Shown here in pieces: positions 46,487 to 57,682 of a stretch of DNA of 64,000 nucleotides. Every line of letters starts with the position of its first letter. The first letter of the stretch is position 1. The stretch is from Xiphias gladius (taxonomy: Eukaryota > Chordata > Actinopteri > Istiophoriformes > Xiphiidae). The notes beneath the pieces were generated by a model. It worked only from the letters and a program-made list of their open reading frames with translations, had not been told where the DNA came from and did no database searches. The DNA lies in contig NC_053403.1 in the NCBI RefSeq assembly GCF_016859285.1, forward strand, positions 470,948 through 534,947, read 5' to 3'. The translations under genes and the position numbers were made by a program.

Positions 46487-49400
46487 CTGGAAAACACGCA
46501 ACCATGAAAAAGAGCGGGGACACAAGCTCCCCGTGTCCCCCGTCCCTCAGGGTTATTAACCTGCAGCAGAACACAGTTCTGCACAGAAGCGGGTTCGGCT
46601 TCCTGAGGCCCGCACAGAAACCACAACAATAAAACGGATTTGGAATCAAATAAGATCAGTAAAACAAGAAAAGGCCACACAATCCAAATAAAAGATTAGA
46701 AAATAAGTAACGAAAGAAAACAACAGAAACTTACAATTAAAAAACAAAAATTTCCTCGTCTAAACAAATAAAATAAATTGTCTGTTTGGGAACAGAATTT
46801 CTGCCATCGACTGATTGAACTGACCTTCGAGGGAACAGAGACCAGGTAAGTCCAGCGGGGTCCAGCTAGCTGGCTTGGAAAAAGCCAGCTAGCGAGACAA
46901 GACTTTGGTGTCTGAGGTCATTATCTAATCTATTTTAGTTTTTTTATTTGATTGTCCTGAAGGGACAAATTAGTGTCAGTGATTAACTGTGAAAGCTGTG
47001 ATGTTGGAAGGAAGGAAGACCAGTGTCTGAAACTTCTCCCTGATTCACTCATTCACCGTCTCCACCGAATCAACGACAGTGAGCGGAAAGACGAGGTTTC
47101 AGACTCTTATAAATGATCAAACACCAAATGAGACACACAAGAGATTAGCTTGTTAGCAAAGGGACAAAAGTAAAATCCATAACTGTTCTCAGGAGACGAT
47201 GTCGTCCCTGATTAAAACTTAATGAGTCTCAGCTTTAATTAAAGCCCGAAGACACAGAACACAGAGGCTGAACTGAGGAAACACTGAATGTTCCTTTCCA
47301 GCATTAACATACTGACACAGCCAATTAAGGACTTTACACATTGTGAATAATGCAGCACAGTTAATAATCTATCTCACATTTAAAGATTTGATTTGTACTA
47401 GTGAGGATTTTGTGTTTCTTTTGAATTTCTTCTCTTAAATACTTTAAACTTTAAAAAGTTCATCTAAATAAAATAAGATAAATTACCTCCATGAGCATGG
47501 CCACCGTCATTGGCCCCACCCCCCCTGGAACAGGTGTGATGAATCCCGCTCTCTGTTTGGCTGAGGCGTAGTGAACGTCTCCGACCACCCGTTTACCGCT
47601 GGCCTTCGTCTCATCTGTCAGAGGGGTCAAAGGTCACACACGGGTGTAGAAACGTAAACGCTCTGGTGGTCAGCCTTCAGATCCGGCACTGGATATTCCC
47701 GCACACACACTCAGATGTTAACGTTTTAAAACTACTGCTCAGTTCACGACAAAGAGCGTCCACAGTTTGCAGGGACCTCAGTGGGTCCGGGGGGTCAGGT
47801 CTTTATTGTCCTCGGTAGTTTCCCTTTTTAAAACCGGGTTATGGTTTAATGGTCACGATGCTCAGCGCTAACGGCTCCTGAGGCGACAGGAGAGTCTGTT
47901 GACGTTTTCCGACGTGAGCAGTTCTGCTCGGGTTCAGTATCATCAGCCGCAGGAAGTGGTTTCCTGATCCGCGAAGACGAACGTCTGTTTCGGGATTTAG
48001 CCGAGACTGAAGCTGACGTCCAGTTTCACGTTTTATTGTTGTTATCTGACCATCTGAGCTTTAGCGTTTTGACTGAAATGTTCATTTCTGATGAACTTTT
48101 CACTCTTCCGTTGATTAAAAGAACAACTTGAGTCGTGCTTTAAATATCTACCAACGAAAACAAAAATATTCATCGTATCATGTCGGAAAGAGAAAGGTTT
48201 CAATGAGATGAGCTGATCTCGCGATACAGCGACATAAAGACACGTGTTGTGATCATGAGAAACGTTTCTGGTGAAAACGGAATAATTTGGTATCTCGTGA
48301 AAACACGACACGATAACGTCTCGTTATAATGTGAAGAGGAGCTCGTTCATTGTCTCGCTGAAGAAAAGCTCTTTATCTAAAACCGGATGTTTTCTACAGG
48401 AAGTTCTGTTCACGTCTGACTGATGTTTCATCACTTTACCCGTAATAACACAATAAATAACCCAAATAATGAACTGTTCTGCCCAAATGTTATAATAACA
48501 TCGCTGTTACTTCTACTGTGACGAGTCCTGATGAAAACGAGCATAAAAAAGGGTTTAATGTGGAAAATGTCTCATTAAAATCAGACTCCATCCATTTGTT
48601 CATTAACTGATGTAAAGACGGTGGCATCACTGCACTATGATGTAGCACCAGTGTATTATTCAGTGTGTATTATTCAGTGTGTACCAGTGTGTATCAGTGT
48701 GTATTATTCAGTGTGTATTATTCAGTGTGTATCAGTGTGTATCAGTGTGTATTATTCAGTGTGTATCAGTGTGTATCAGTGTGTATTATTCAGTGTGTAT
48801 TATTCAGTGTGTATAAGTGTGTATCATTGTGTATTATTCAGTGTGTATTATTCAGTGTGTATTATTCAGTGTGTACCTGGTACGTGGTTGATTCCACAGT
48901 CGATGACCACAGCTCCGTCCTTCACCCACTGTCCACTCACCATCTCTGCTCGACCTGCCCCCACCACCAGGATGTCAGCCCTGCTCACCTGTAGACACAC
49001 AGGAAACGCATCATCACACAGGAAACGCATCATCACAAACAGGAGACACATCATCATCACACAGGAAACGCATCACGCATCATCACACAGGAAACGCATC
49101 ATCACAAACAGGAGACACATCATCATCACACAGGAAACGCATCATCATCACACAGGAGACGCATCATCACACAGTTTTCTGTCTTCAGGTGTCTTCAAGT
49201 CCCATCAGTAGTTTTTATTGTCTCCGATGATCCAAAACACTCGGACCAGACGAGGAGAACAACGTCGAGGTCTGGGGTTTATCAGATGCTGAGGGCGCGG
49301 TTGGTTCTCGTGGTCTACGTGCTGGATGTGGGAGAAATGAGCAGGCGTAAAGACCTGAACCACTTTGAGAAGGACCAGAATGTTATGTTCAGAGGACCAG

Positions 49401-52400
49401 GTTGGAGCATCTCTGAAACAACAAGGCTGGTGGGGGGCTGCTGGTCAGAGGTGGTGAGTCTGAGGAGGGACAGACCGTGAACCGGAGACAGGGTGATGGG
49501 TGAGATGGGCCGGGACAAAAGTCTGGTCCACATCGGCTTCATTTCGAAACATCTGGGACTCAAGGATCTGCTGCTGACGTCCTGGTGCCAGATACCACAG
49601 GGACCATCAGAGGTCCGGTAGAGTCCATGTCTGGACCAGCGGTGTGTTAGACAGGTTCAGTGTGTTTTCACTTCTACGTTTTTAACTCTGTGGGTTTTTG
49701 TTGTCCCTTCAGGTCCGGCTTTTTTTGACTCTGTGTTCCCTCCGTGGTTTTCTCTTACCAGAGACAAAGACCAGATAATGTTGAGTCAGTCCTGTCTCTG
49801 CTCCGCTTCCACTGGAACCTGACCTGACCCAGTCGGCTCCGGAGAACTCGGGGTCCCTCTTTGTTCCACTTTGATTCCTGGACTCCAGAGAACGCAAAGG
49901 CCCGATGGGCAGTTTGGAATCTGCTTTGCTTCCTCACAGGCAGCTGCTGCTTTCACTTCATCTCTATGAAACTGTGTGAAAACGCTCTGATAACTGAAGC
50001 TCCGACATCTCAGGCTTTAAAAGCTCTCGAGGTAAAGCATGATAAAAATCATCGTCACCATCATCATCATCAGTACCCAGGTGGGTGTGGTCACCTGTTC
50101 AGGTAGGTCCGGGGTCTTTGAGTGGCAGGTGGTCACAGTAGCGTGGTTCCACAGCAGCAGGTCGTGCATCGGAGCTCCGACGATTTTACTGCGACCGATC
50201 ACGACCGCGTGTTTTCCCGCCACAGACACACCTGCACAGGTACAGGGAGGTTGGTATCTCTCAGCGCCACCGTACATGTTCTAGCTCACTTATTATGAAA
50301 ACAGGTGTTTGACTATTTTGTGTGTATGTCCATTGGTTTTTTGACACACATTATAATACACTGATAGTGCAACGTGAAGGGATTCTGTCAGTCCTGTTAT
50401 TAATCTTATTTTTCTATTTGTCAGGGGCCGACCGTGTTTTTGTTTTTTGGTCTCATCTATTCAAACCGCCCCATTAAAAGCCGCTGAATAAGCTGTGATC
50501 AGCTAATTATTAACTATAATTTGATTATCACAAGCAACTCTGTCAGGTCCTCCATCCTCCATCTTGGAGCCTGGTCTCACAGAGGGACTCTGTGTCAGAA
50601 TCTGGTTTTAAGACCTGAATTATAAGTAAAAGTAAGGTCGCGTTATTCCATCACAGGAGAACTAAGGATGCCACCAACTATTATTTTCATGATGAATAAA
50701 TCAGACAGTTATTTCCTTCCTGCTATATGAATAAAACTGAATTGAACTGAATTGAATGAATAAGTGACTGATGTCGAGTGAATAAAAAGTCAGAAAATAG
50801 TGAAAACGGTCCAGCGTTGTTCCCTGAAGGCCAGGTTCACACTGTGGTCAATTTGTTTTGTCTGACCAACAGTCAAAAACACAAAGACGTTGAGATTATG
50901 TCAGAGAAAACTGGGAAAAAACAAATATTCTCATTTCAGAGGCTGGAACCAGAGAATTTTTGGTATTTTGCTTAAAAAAATGACTTAAACGATTAATCTG
51001 TTGTTGCTGCTAATTAATTATCTGTCACTGACTGATTGATTGATCAGCTTATCATTTCAGCTCTCGAGCACCGGTTGGTTTCTGGGTGTCAGGTCGAAGT
51101 AAAACGCTGACATGTACAGTGGGGGTCATTTCTGGCCCCGGGGCCCCTCGAACGGGGAATCCCACCCTGGATTTGTGGACATTTACCAAACAATACGTGT
51201 ACGAAGTTTGTGTGTGAAGAAAGGTTTCTTTGTGTCAGTCATGATGAAAGGGTTAAATGACCTGAGAGTGTGTTATTTTTTACAGTGTGTGACCTGTCTG
51301 TCTGATGAGCTCCATGCAGCCGTTGGGGGTGCAGGGGATGAAACAGTCGCCCAGGTCACCTCGAGACAGCTTCCCTGCATTAATACAGCTCAGACTGCAC
51401 ACACACACACACACACACAGTAAATATGTGGCATGTATGAAGAAGTACTGGGGTGAACAGGACAAATTTCAAACAGCTGTGTGATGTATATCAGTATGTA
51501 AAAGCACATTGTGATTACATTGAGATTATTCAGTGTCTCACAGTCAAATCTTATCGGGAAACAAGTTCGTAGATCTGTTTAAATTCAGTTTAATCACAGA
51601 CACGAGACCTCAGGACAAAAAAATCTGTAAGAAGACAAAGAGAAAGAAATAAAAGTGTAGAGTTCCTGTTCCTGACTCACCCATCCACATCCTTGTCTGG
51701 GGACACGGCGTTGGTGATGAGTTCAGTGTTGATGGGATTAACAGAGTCCAGAGGGAGCTGGACGATCAGACCGTGGACAGACAGGTTCTCGTTGACAGAC
51801 ATGATGCTATGCAGGACCTGGAGGACGACAGGAAACAGGAGACAGTCAGCGCTGGACCTTTCGTCCGCTGCAGGTTGGCTAGAGATCAAACTGAGCTCGT
51901 CACCGACCTCCTCCTGCGTCGCCGTGTTCGGCAGCTTCACGTGTTTGGCATCGATTCCAATCTGCAGACGAGAAACTGAAAATGTTATTAAAGCTGCACT
52001 AGTCAGTGTTTTTATATTCACACCAGCCCCTTTTCCCCTCATGGCTCATGTCCTGTTGAAAGGGCGGGGGTGAGGGTGAGGGCGGGGGCGGGGGCGGGGG
52101 TGGGGGCGGGGGAGGCTAACCTGAGGAATGTTTGCCAAACCAACCATGAGGTCGTCGTCTGAAGACGTTTCTCTTTTAAACCAAAACACTTTCTGACAAC
52201 TCTGACATCTTTGTATGTAAATGTGGACTGGGCTCAAATCCGTCCAGTGCTTGATGAGATATTTCGGTCTGGACTGGACTGACGGATACTGGTCCACTCA
52301 GAGACCACATATTTCAAGGATCAGTCTGGTCTTTCTACATTTTTCTTACTGTGAACAAATCTTCTGTTCAGACTCGAACCAGCGGTCCGTCTCTCAACAC

Positions 52401-55400
52401 TTTCTGACTTATGGGCGCTAGCGCGGGTCGTCCGCCGGCTTCTGGGTCGGCGGTTCGACGCCGGCTCCTCCTGTCCACATGTTGAAGTGTCCTCGCTCCA
52501 GATGTGCAGGCCAGCGCCTTGCACGGCAGGTCCATCGCCACTGGTGTGCGAGTGTGTGTGTGAATGGGCGCTTTGTAAACTGCTAAGGTAAAAAGGCGTC
52601 TATGGGAGTGCAGTCCGTTTACCATTCCCTCCTCCGTCTGTGGCTCTCAGCTCCGAGCCCATTGGTTCCTACTGTAGACGTGAGTCCTTAAAAAGACCTC
52701 ACAAATATACCGATTCATTTAAAAATAAAAAAGACTCAGTCATTTTCCTAAAGCAGCTGCTCACTGTAGTTTTAATCAAACAAACAGGAGGGAACAGGGA
52801 CTTTGTTGGGGACTATTTTCAGCGGCGGATTAATCCACGTTTGGTGCTGTAGCGAGTGTTTGTGGCAGCAGGACGGTGTGTGTGTGTGTGTTGATGTTGA
52901 TGGAGGAACGTGTGTGTTTGGTTCTTGAAACAGTGGAGCTCTGAGGCTCAGAGGAACCAGATACGTCAGAGACGTCAGTGTTGGTTTGAGAAAACATCGG
53001 TTTTCTTAAACCTGATCAAATGTATGAAATGTCGTTTTTGTCACCTCAGCTGCAGCCTTCAGTTTGGTGCTGATGTACAGGTTGGAGTCGTCTCTGTCTC
53101 CCACCTGAAACACAGTTGAAAACCTTTATTTCATCGGGAGATTGAACACACTTCAGTCCTGCGACAGTCGACCGTTACTGCTCAATCATCTGCTTTGTCT
53201 CTCAGCGGCGACTCCAAACGGCCACTGAGGCTGCTTCCCTGTGACATCGTCCGTAAAAACGGGAACAACAATCGTAGAGTTTACGAAAAGCACGGACGTA
53301 CGATGGATCCCGCTCTAACGAGGCAGCTCGTTAAGGCTCCCGAGTGTGGGCGGAGTCTCCTTAAGCCTGCAGACCTCAGTGAGCGTTGTCAGATGAGAGT
53401 CAGTTCACCGGTGACTGAACCCATAACGGTAACACACCACACCAGTTCTCCAGAAGCTACCTTGACTTCTGTCTTTGTTTTCTCCTCTGATTGATTTTGG
53501 TGAACCTAAAAGTTGTATCGTGACCGGTAACCTCAGGAATGATGTTAATGAATAAAACGGCGTAACTCACAACTGATAGGAACAATTAAAATCTGTAAAT
53601 GAAAATGAAAAAACAATTAAAACGATAAAAGAAACAGTTTTATGATTCAGTACGGAGACGTGTCATGGACCTGACAAAGGTCCATGACAGGAGGGAATCC
53701 GCCTTTTCTTGACATTATTAACATTTCATATCATATATTAACATTATTTCCACCAGGTGAGTTTTACATATCAACAAGTTAAAAGCTTCCCAGTTCACCC
53801 GGAGGAAGTTTTTATATAATTAAATCCCAGTGTTGAACTGGGACCAGGTCTATGATGCCCCAGTTTCTGGGTCACGACCTTTAACTCTTCAACGTTTTTG
53901 CTTTTGCAAACATTCGGGTTGTTTGCGACTCTAAACAGCTTTCAGAGAAAATTTGAGAAAAACAAACTTTTATCACATTTGACATTTTGACGCCAGGACA
54001 CTGTTGAAGACAAACAGTTTGAGGACCAGCAGGACACATTTAAGAGTAACACATGTTGGACAGTTGTCAAGATAAACGTGCTCAACTAACTTCATTCATG
54101 CGTCCTTACGTGCGTGAATGAGCGTAACAGCTAAACTTGATTGAACCCGTGACTCTTCGGGTTCAGGTCTGACTGGTTCAGGTTTTGGTTTGGAGGGTTG
54201 AAGGTTTGTTATCAAGGTTCATTAGAAGAGCAGCAGCTGGAGTAAACACAGCAGGTTCAGACTGGTTTAGATATGCAGAACACGCTGCATGGTTTTAACT
54301 GAGCTGTTCTGGTCCTCTGATCAGGCCTCATTACGACCAGGTCCCAGACGGTCCTAAAACCTCGGACCGGTGAGCTGAGAGGAGATTTAGTCTCAGTTTG
54401 TGTCTCTCGTGTTTCATCCTTCCATTCAGCTCACAGAGCAAAGTCCCACCCGCAGAACGGACTGAAGTCTTTTCATGGAGCAGTGAATCACTGTGATACG
54501 ACCAGCAGGTGTCGCCAGAGTCACAAATGTCCCCGCTCCGCACACAGTGGCTCCGAGTCTGGACGGTCTGGGACGTTTGTCCCATTCAAATTAGAAACAA
54601 AAAACGATCGATTTTTTTGGATGCATGATACTCGGAGTTAAGAAGAAGTCCAGGTTTTGTGACAGAAATGTCAAGTCAAGGTTTTGTGTTCACCAAGTGT
54701 TCGTTAATGAGCTTGTAAGACCACAGGACTCACCTGTAAGATCACTGGACTCACCTGTAAGACCACAGGACTCACCTGTAAGATCACTGGACTCACCTGT
54801 AAGACCACAGGACTCACCTGTAAGACCACAGGACTGACCTGTAAGACTCCAGACTCACCTGTAAGACTCCAGGACTCACCTGTAAGACCACAGGACTCAC
54901 CTGTAAGACTCCAGACTCACCTGTAAGACCACAGGACTCACCTGTAAGACCACAGGACTCACCTGTAAGACCACAGGACTCACCTGTAAGACCACAGGAC
55001 TCACCTGTAAGACCACAGGACTCACCTGTAAGACCACAGGACTCACCTGTAAGACTCCAGACTCACCTGTAAGACCACAGGACTCACCTGTAAGACCACA
55101 GGACTCACCTGTAAGACCACAGGACTGACCTGTAAGACTCCAGACTCACCTGTAAGACCACAGGACTCACTTGTAAGACCACAGGACTCACCTGTAAGAC
55201 TCCAGACTCACCTGTAAGATCACTGGACTCACCTGTAAAACCACCAGACTGGGTCTGAACCCCGAGAACTGACTCCTCATCTTCTCCACCTCATTCTTCA
55301 GCCTCTCCCTCACTAACCTGCACACACACAGACCTAGGATCAGTCTTCGAAGGTCAAAGGTCAAAAATTCAAAAGGTGTCATAATGTTTGGGCTGACTGG

Positions 55401-55572
55401 AGAAACTGGGAGAAACTTGACAGGAGTGGGAAAAGTAAGAAATGCTGGGTGATACTGGGATGTTGACTCACTTGGAAGTCTTGTTGCCGGAGATGACGGT
55501 TGCCATGGAGCGCATGCTTCCTTGGCAACCAGAGGCCCCGAGACGGAGCGAGTGGGTGACCGAGGATAACAT
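46433..55572 (-). CDS. MTHFD1-type methylenetetrahydrofolate dehydrogenase/cyclohydrolase lacking the synthetase domain, ten coding exons, 322 aa
   Basis: The product should interconvert methylene-, methenyl- and 10-formyl-THF in one-carbon metabolism. Ten exons (55472-55572, 55233-55317, 53045-53104, 51908-51961, 51681-51817, 51294-51394, 50095-50231, 48877-48988, 47487-47614, 46433-46486) join with matching phases into 969 nt. Catalytic residues are kept: YISTK (Lys76), VQLPLD (Gln120), DVDG (Asp145), PCTP (166-169), GRSKIVGAP (192-200) and PGGVGPMT (292-299). Sequence is MTHFD1-like rather than MTHFD2-like, for example HVKLPNTAT and [13 protein letters not shown]. The MTHFD2 insertion is absent, suggesting NADP use. 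Unlike MTHFD1 (about 935 aa), the frame ends at TGA 46433 shortly after the domain; no synthetase exons follow. The first 22 residues, before the Met that aligns with human Met1, contain Arg and no acidic residue and may be a mitochondrial presequence. It may be the fish mthfd1a locus or an mthfd2-like paralogue; I leave the symbol blank. Confidence 0.9.
47487..47614 (-). CDS. MTHFD1-type gene, coding exon 9
   Basis: Encodes [20 protein letters not shown] and then [20 protein letters not shown]: the invariant C-terminal signature of the dehydrogenase domain. Donor GAG|GTAATT. Confidence 0.95.
47624..47636 (+). promoter_or_regulatory. DR1 nuclear-receptor-type element in intron 8
   Basis: GGGTCAAAGGTCA, a direct repeat spaced by one base, ten bases from exon 9. 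On the transcribed strand it also serves as the pyrimidine tract of the acceptor, so the match may be coincidental. Confidence 0.35.
48649..48876. repeat. Tandem array cagtgtgtat/tattattcagtgtg starting at the exon 8 donor
   Basis: Ten-base (cagtgtgtat) and fifteen-base (cagtgtgtattatt) units alternate for about 225 bases and run right up to the 5' splice site at 48876. Confidence 0.95.
48877..48988 (-). CDS. MTHFD1-type gene, coding exon 8
   Basis: Encodes [19 protein letters not shown] and [18 protein letters not shown]. Donor CCAG|GTACAC opens directly into one tandem array, and the acceptor side is flanked within about ten bases by another. Confidence 0.94.
48995..49174. repeat. Tandem array of 18-24-bp units (acacaggaaacgcatcatc) beside the exon 8 acceptor
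   Basis: Seven to eight imperfect units, beginning a few bases from the 3' splice site of exon 8. Confidence 0.93.
50095..50231 (-). CDS. MTHFD1-type gene, coding exon 7
   Basis: Encodes [20 protein letters not shown] and [19 protein letters not shown]: the NADP-binding Rossmann loop. Donor CAG|GTGACC. Confidence 0.95.
51294..51394 (-). CDS. MTHFD1-type gene, coding exon 6
   Basis: Encodes [20 protein letters not shown] and [13 protein letters not shown]. The acceptor lies just inside a GT/AC microsatellite (51397-51419), which supplies the pyrimidine-purine tract; donor ACAG|GTCACA. Confidence 0.92.
51681..51817 (-). CDS. MTHFD1-type gene, coding exon 5
   Basis: Starts [16 protein letters not shown] and includes IVQLPLD and PDKDVDG. 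Acceptor ctcCAG, donor TGG|GTGAGT, phase 2. The preceding intron is only 90 bp. Confidence 0.92.
51908..51961 (-). CDS. MTHFD1-type gene, coding exon 4
   Basis: 18 codons, [18 protein letters not shown]. Acceptor ctgCAG; the donor GAG|GTCGGT is weak beyond GT but is the only one that keeps the homologous frame. Confidence 0.82.
52062..52115. repeat. G-rich tract, potential G-quadruplex
   Basis: Eight or more runs of three to five G separated by single bases on the + strand, in the intron between exons 3 and 4. The + strand is the template for the minus-strand gene. Confidence 0.85.
52410..52629 (+). mobile_element. tRNA-derived SINE, near full length
   Basis: A tRNA-like head (gctagcgcgggtcg, then box-B-like ggttcgacg at 52452-52460) is followed by a conserved body (cctcctgtccacatgttgaa, gtgtgaatgggcgctttg) and a tail gcagtccgtttaccatt. 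I recognise this as a SINE widespread in teleosts. It sits in the intron between exons 3 and 4 of the MTHFD1-type gene, antisense to it. Confidence 0.72.
53045..53104 (-). CDS. MTHFD1-type gene, coding exon 3
   Basis: 20 codons, [20 protein letters not shown], containing the catalytic Tyr-x-x-x-Lys (Lys76). Acceptor tttCAG, donor GAG|GTGACA. Confidence 0.92.
54714..55247. repeat. 20/21-bp minisatellite built from the exon 2 splice-donor junction
   Basis: About 25 units of ctcacctgtaagaccacagga type (21 bp; a 20-bp variant has gactcc). Read on the gene's strand, each unit contains TCTTACAG|GTGAGT, a near-perfect donor preceded by an acceptor-like TTACAG. The exon 2 donor at 55227-55233 is the first unit. 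Twenty-one bases equal seven codons (VSPVVLQ), so most units preserve the exon 2 frame. Confidence 0.96.
55233..55317 (-). CDS. MTHFD1-type gene, coding exon 2
   Basis: Acceptor gtgtgCAG|GTTAGT, donor TTACAG|GTGAGT. Encodes [13 protein letters not shown]...LVVLQ, matching the N-terminal helix of the folate domain. Its donor is the first member of the tandem array 54714-55247. Confidence 0.88.
55351..55363 (+). promoter_or_regulatory. Perfect DR1 element in intron 1
   Basis: AGGTCAAAGGTCA: two AGGTCA half-sites spaced by one base, the RXR-heterodimer/HNF4/PPAR-type element, in the 154-bp intron between coding exons 1 and 2. Confidence 0.4.
55472..55572 (-). CDS. MTHFD1-type gene, coding exon 1
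   Basis: ATG at 55572; 33 codons plus 2 bases, donor CCAA|GTGAGT. Residues 1-22 are the putative targeting extension; Met23 (MATVISG) aligns with the usual cytosolic start. A CT-tract plus CAG ends two bases before the ATG, so a 5' UTR intron is likely. Confidence 0.8.
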
Positions 55573-55575
55573 GAC

Positions 55576-55603
55576 TGAGAGAGAGAGAGAGAGAGAGAGA
55601 GAG
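55576..55603. repeat. (GA)n repeat forming a pyrimidine tract
   Basis: A gagaga run; on the minus strand it is a CT tract ending CAG just before the initiation codon, probably the 3' splice site of a 5' UTR intron. Confidence 0.8.
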
Positions 55604-56719
55604 CATCAGTTAACAGCAGGGCTGAACTGGTTTGTATTATATTTGAATTATCTCCTAATTAACCAACTGACAGACGTGTGGTTTTGAACACATGGTGACA
55701 GCGGGATCAGTCTGACGCTGAGCTGGTCACCTGAATGCACCCGATGCACAAACAGGGAGAGGAAAACCATACTGTGTTCAGCGATCGATCGATGGATTCA
55801 TTGATCAAATACGACTCTGAAGCCGACGCTTCATGTATTTAACTAATCCGTTCGTTATCTGTCCATTGCTCGGCTCCGCTTCTGTTGTTAGCGATTGACA
55901 CGAGAGAGAACGGCGAAACACGCTGGACATCCCCTGCATAATCAACCCGTCTCCTAGAATTTACAGTTACTGTGAATACAACTAAACTGCAACAGCAAAT
56001 ATGTTTTCAAGGAACATAATCCAGACCGGATCATGTTTCCCGTTGACATGATGAGGAAATGTTGGGGATTTACGTATCTGACAAGACGCAAAATGTTAAT
56101 ACTGAACTCTTCAGTAAAGTGTTAAGTGGCAGGCGGTGAGTCCAGCATCATGAGGCTGGTTAGTGGTTCTGTTTAGACTCTCACAGCTCCTGGGGCAGGT
56201 CCAGGAAAGATCCTGGACATTTTTTTCCTGCCTAAACCCCCGACAGGATTCAGGGTGTGAACCTGCTCTTTGCTGTCAAAGTCTGAAAAACCTCCACCCA
56301 GACCTCTGACCTACAGAACCCAGGCAGAGAGGACGTCACCGCGACACAATTTGTAAAACACAGAGACCGATTTTCTAGGGGACAAGGCCTCAGACGACAG
56401 ACTGCGACACCATGATCCCCGATGCGCTGCTCTTACGGCCTCCACTCCACCAGATGTTGAACCCGCTGCGGGGATCTGATCCCGCTCAGGCTCCGGAGCA
56501 TCAGTGAGATCCAGCCCTGATGTTGGCTCACAGTCGGCGCTGGATGGGGCAGAGGTCAAATGCTTCCAGACCAAACTAGGAAAAGCATTTCTTTCAAGGA
56601 TTTTTTTAAGTGTGTGCATCTTAACCTGTGAGGTAACCGGTAACTCCAGCTGTTCAATAAATGTACTAGTGTACTTTCCTATAAAGTACAATATCTCCTT
56701 CTGAAATGTAGTGAGGTAT

Positions 56720-56805
56720 AAGTTGACACGGACTGGAATTACTCAAGTAGAGCAGAAGTACGTGTTAAGTGCAGTACTTGAGTAAATGTTTTAACGTTTC
56801 ACCGC
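56720..56805. mobile_element. Fragment of the 'tactcaagta' MITE family
   Basis: Contains ggaattactcaagtagagca, then gcagtacttgagtaaatgtt and a tttcaccgc end, like the 3' end of the 11203-11935 element. Confidence 0.5.
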
Positions 56806-57682
56806 AACCAACGACCAGACACTTTAACCGACACGAATGCAGCAGCTTTGAAGCTTCAGGTTCACTCTGGTTCCTTTGTGCATTCACCTTTCTCTCTGTT
56901 TAGCAGCTTTTTAAACCGTCCTCACTCCACATGCATTGTACTTTTTTTTTCAGCACACACTCAGCTGAAAGTCTGACGTGTCGTTCAGTCAGTTTAACAG
57001 AGTATGAAGCTGCCAGGACACAAACTACAGGAAAAACACCACAGGTGCCTGTAAAACTGCACAAATCCTTGGTGATCATCAGGATATTCTTAAAGAACAG
57101 TTCAAGGTTACAAAAAATATCGTTACAGCAGATAAATAAAGAGCAGAAATAAGGCTGTTATACAGCCTGTCTACCTGTAAAGTGATTTGATCCCACCTGT
57201 GTGTCTGGAGATCACTGAACATATCAGTGATGCTGGGTTTTAAATGCTCTCTCAGGCTAATTTGTTGAGGTCTCCAGACATAAACGAGAAACTGTGTGAA
57301 AGCTCCACTTATAAATAAAGTTCTTGGGTGTGAAGGAAACCTGACTTCTCACCCAGTGACACAGTCTGGCCATTAAACATGTTAATGATTAAAAACTAAA
57401 CACACAGTTTGTGTGTTCGTGCCGTCCACTCACACCGCAGTCTGCTGTAAACACTCAGAAAAGTCAAAACTAAACCCTCTGACTCCAGAACTGCAGCTGC
57501 ACACAAACAGAAGCGTCTCTGCAGCGTCGCTCCTCCGCCACGTTAACGGGCAGCAGCCGGAGAGTTTCCCATGATTCATGTGTGCAGCTGCAGACACATG
57601 TGGAGACGTGTTCAATAATCAGAAAGATTTAATGTGGCTGTAAACAGGCGGACAGACAGAGAGACAGGGAGCAGCACCTTAC

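Noticed and set aside
52374-52470. Possible tRNA gene (box-B-like ggttcgacg)
   Set aside because: The tRNA-like head is degenerate and followed by a SINE body, so it is a retroposon, not a functional tRNA gene.
54714-55247. CRISPR-like array of about 25 regular 20-21-bp repeats
   Set aside because: No distinct spacers, in an intron of a fish gene, and the unit is derived from the adjacent splice junction. A minisatellite, not CRISPR.
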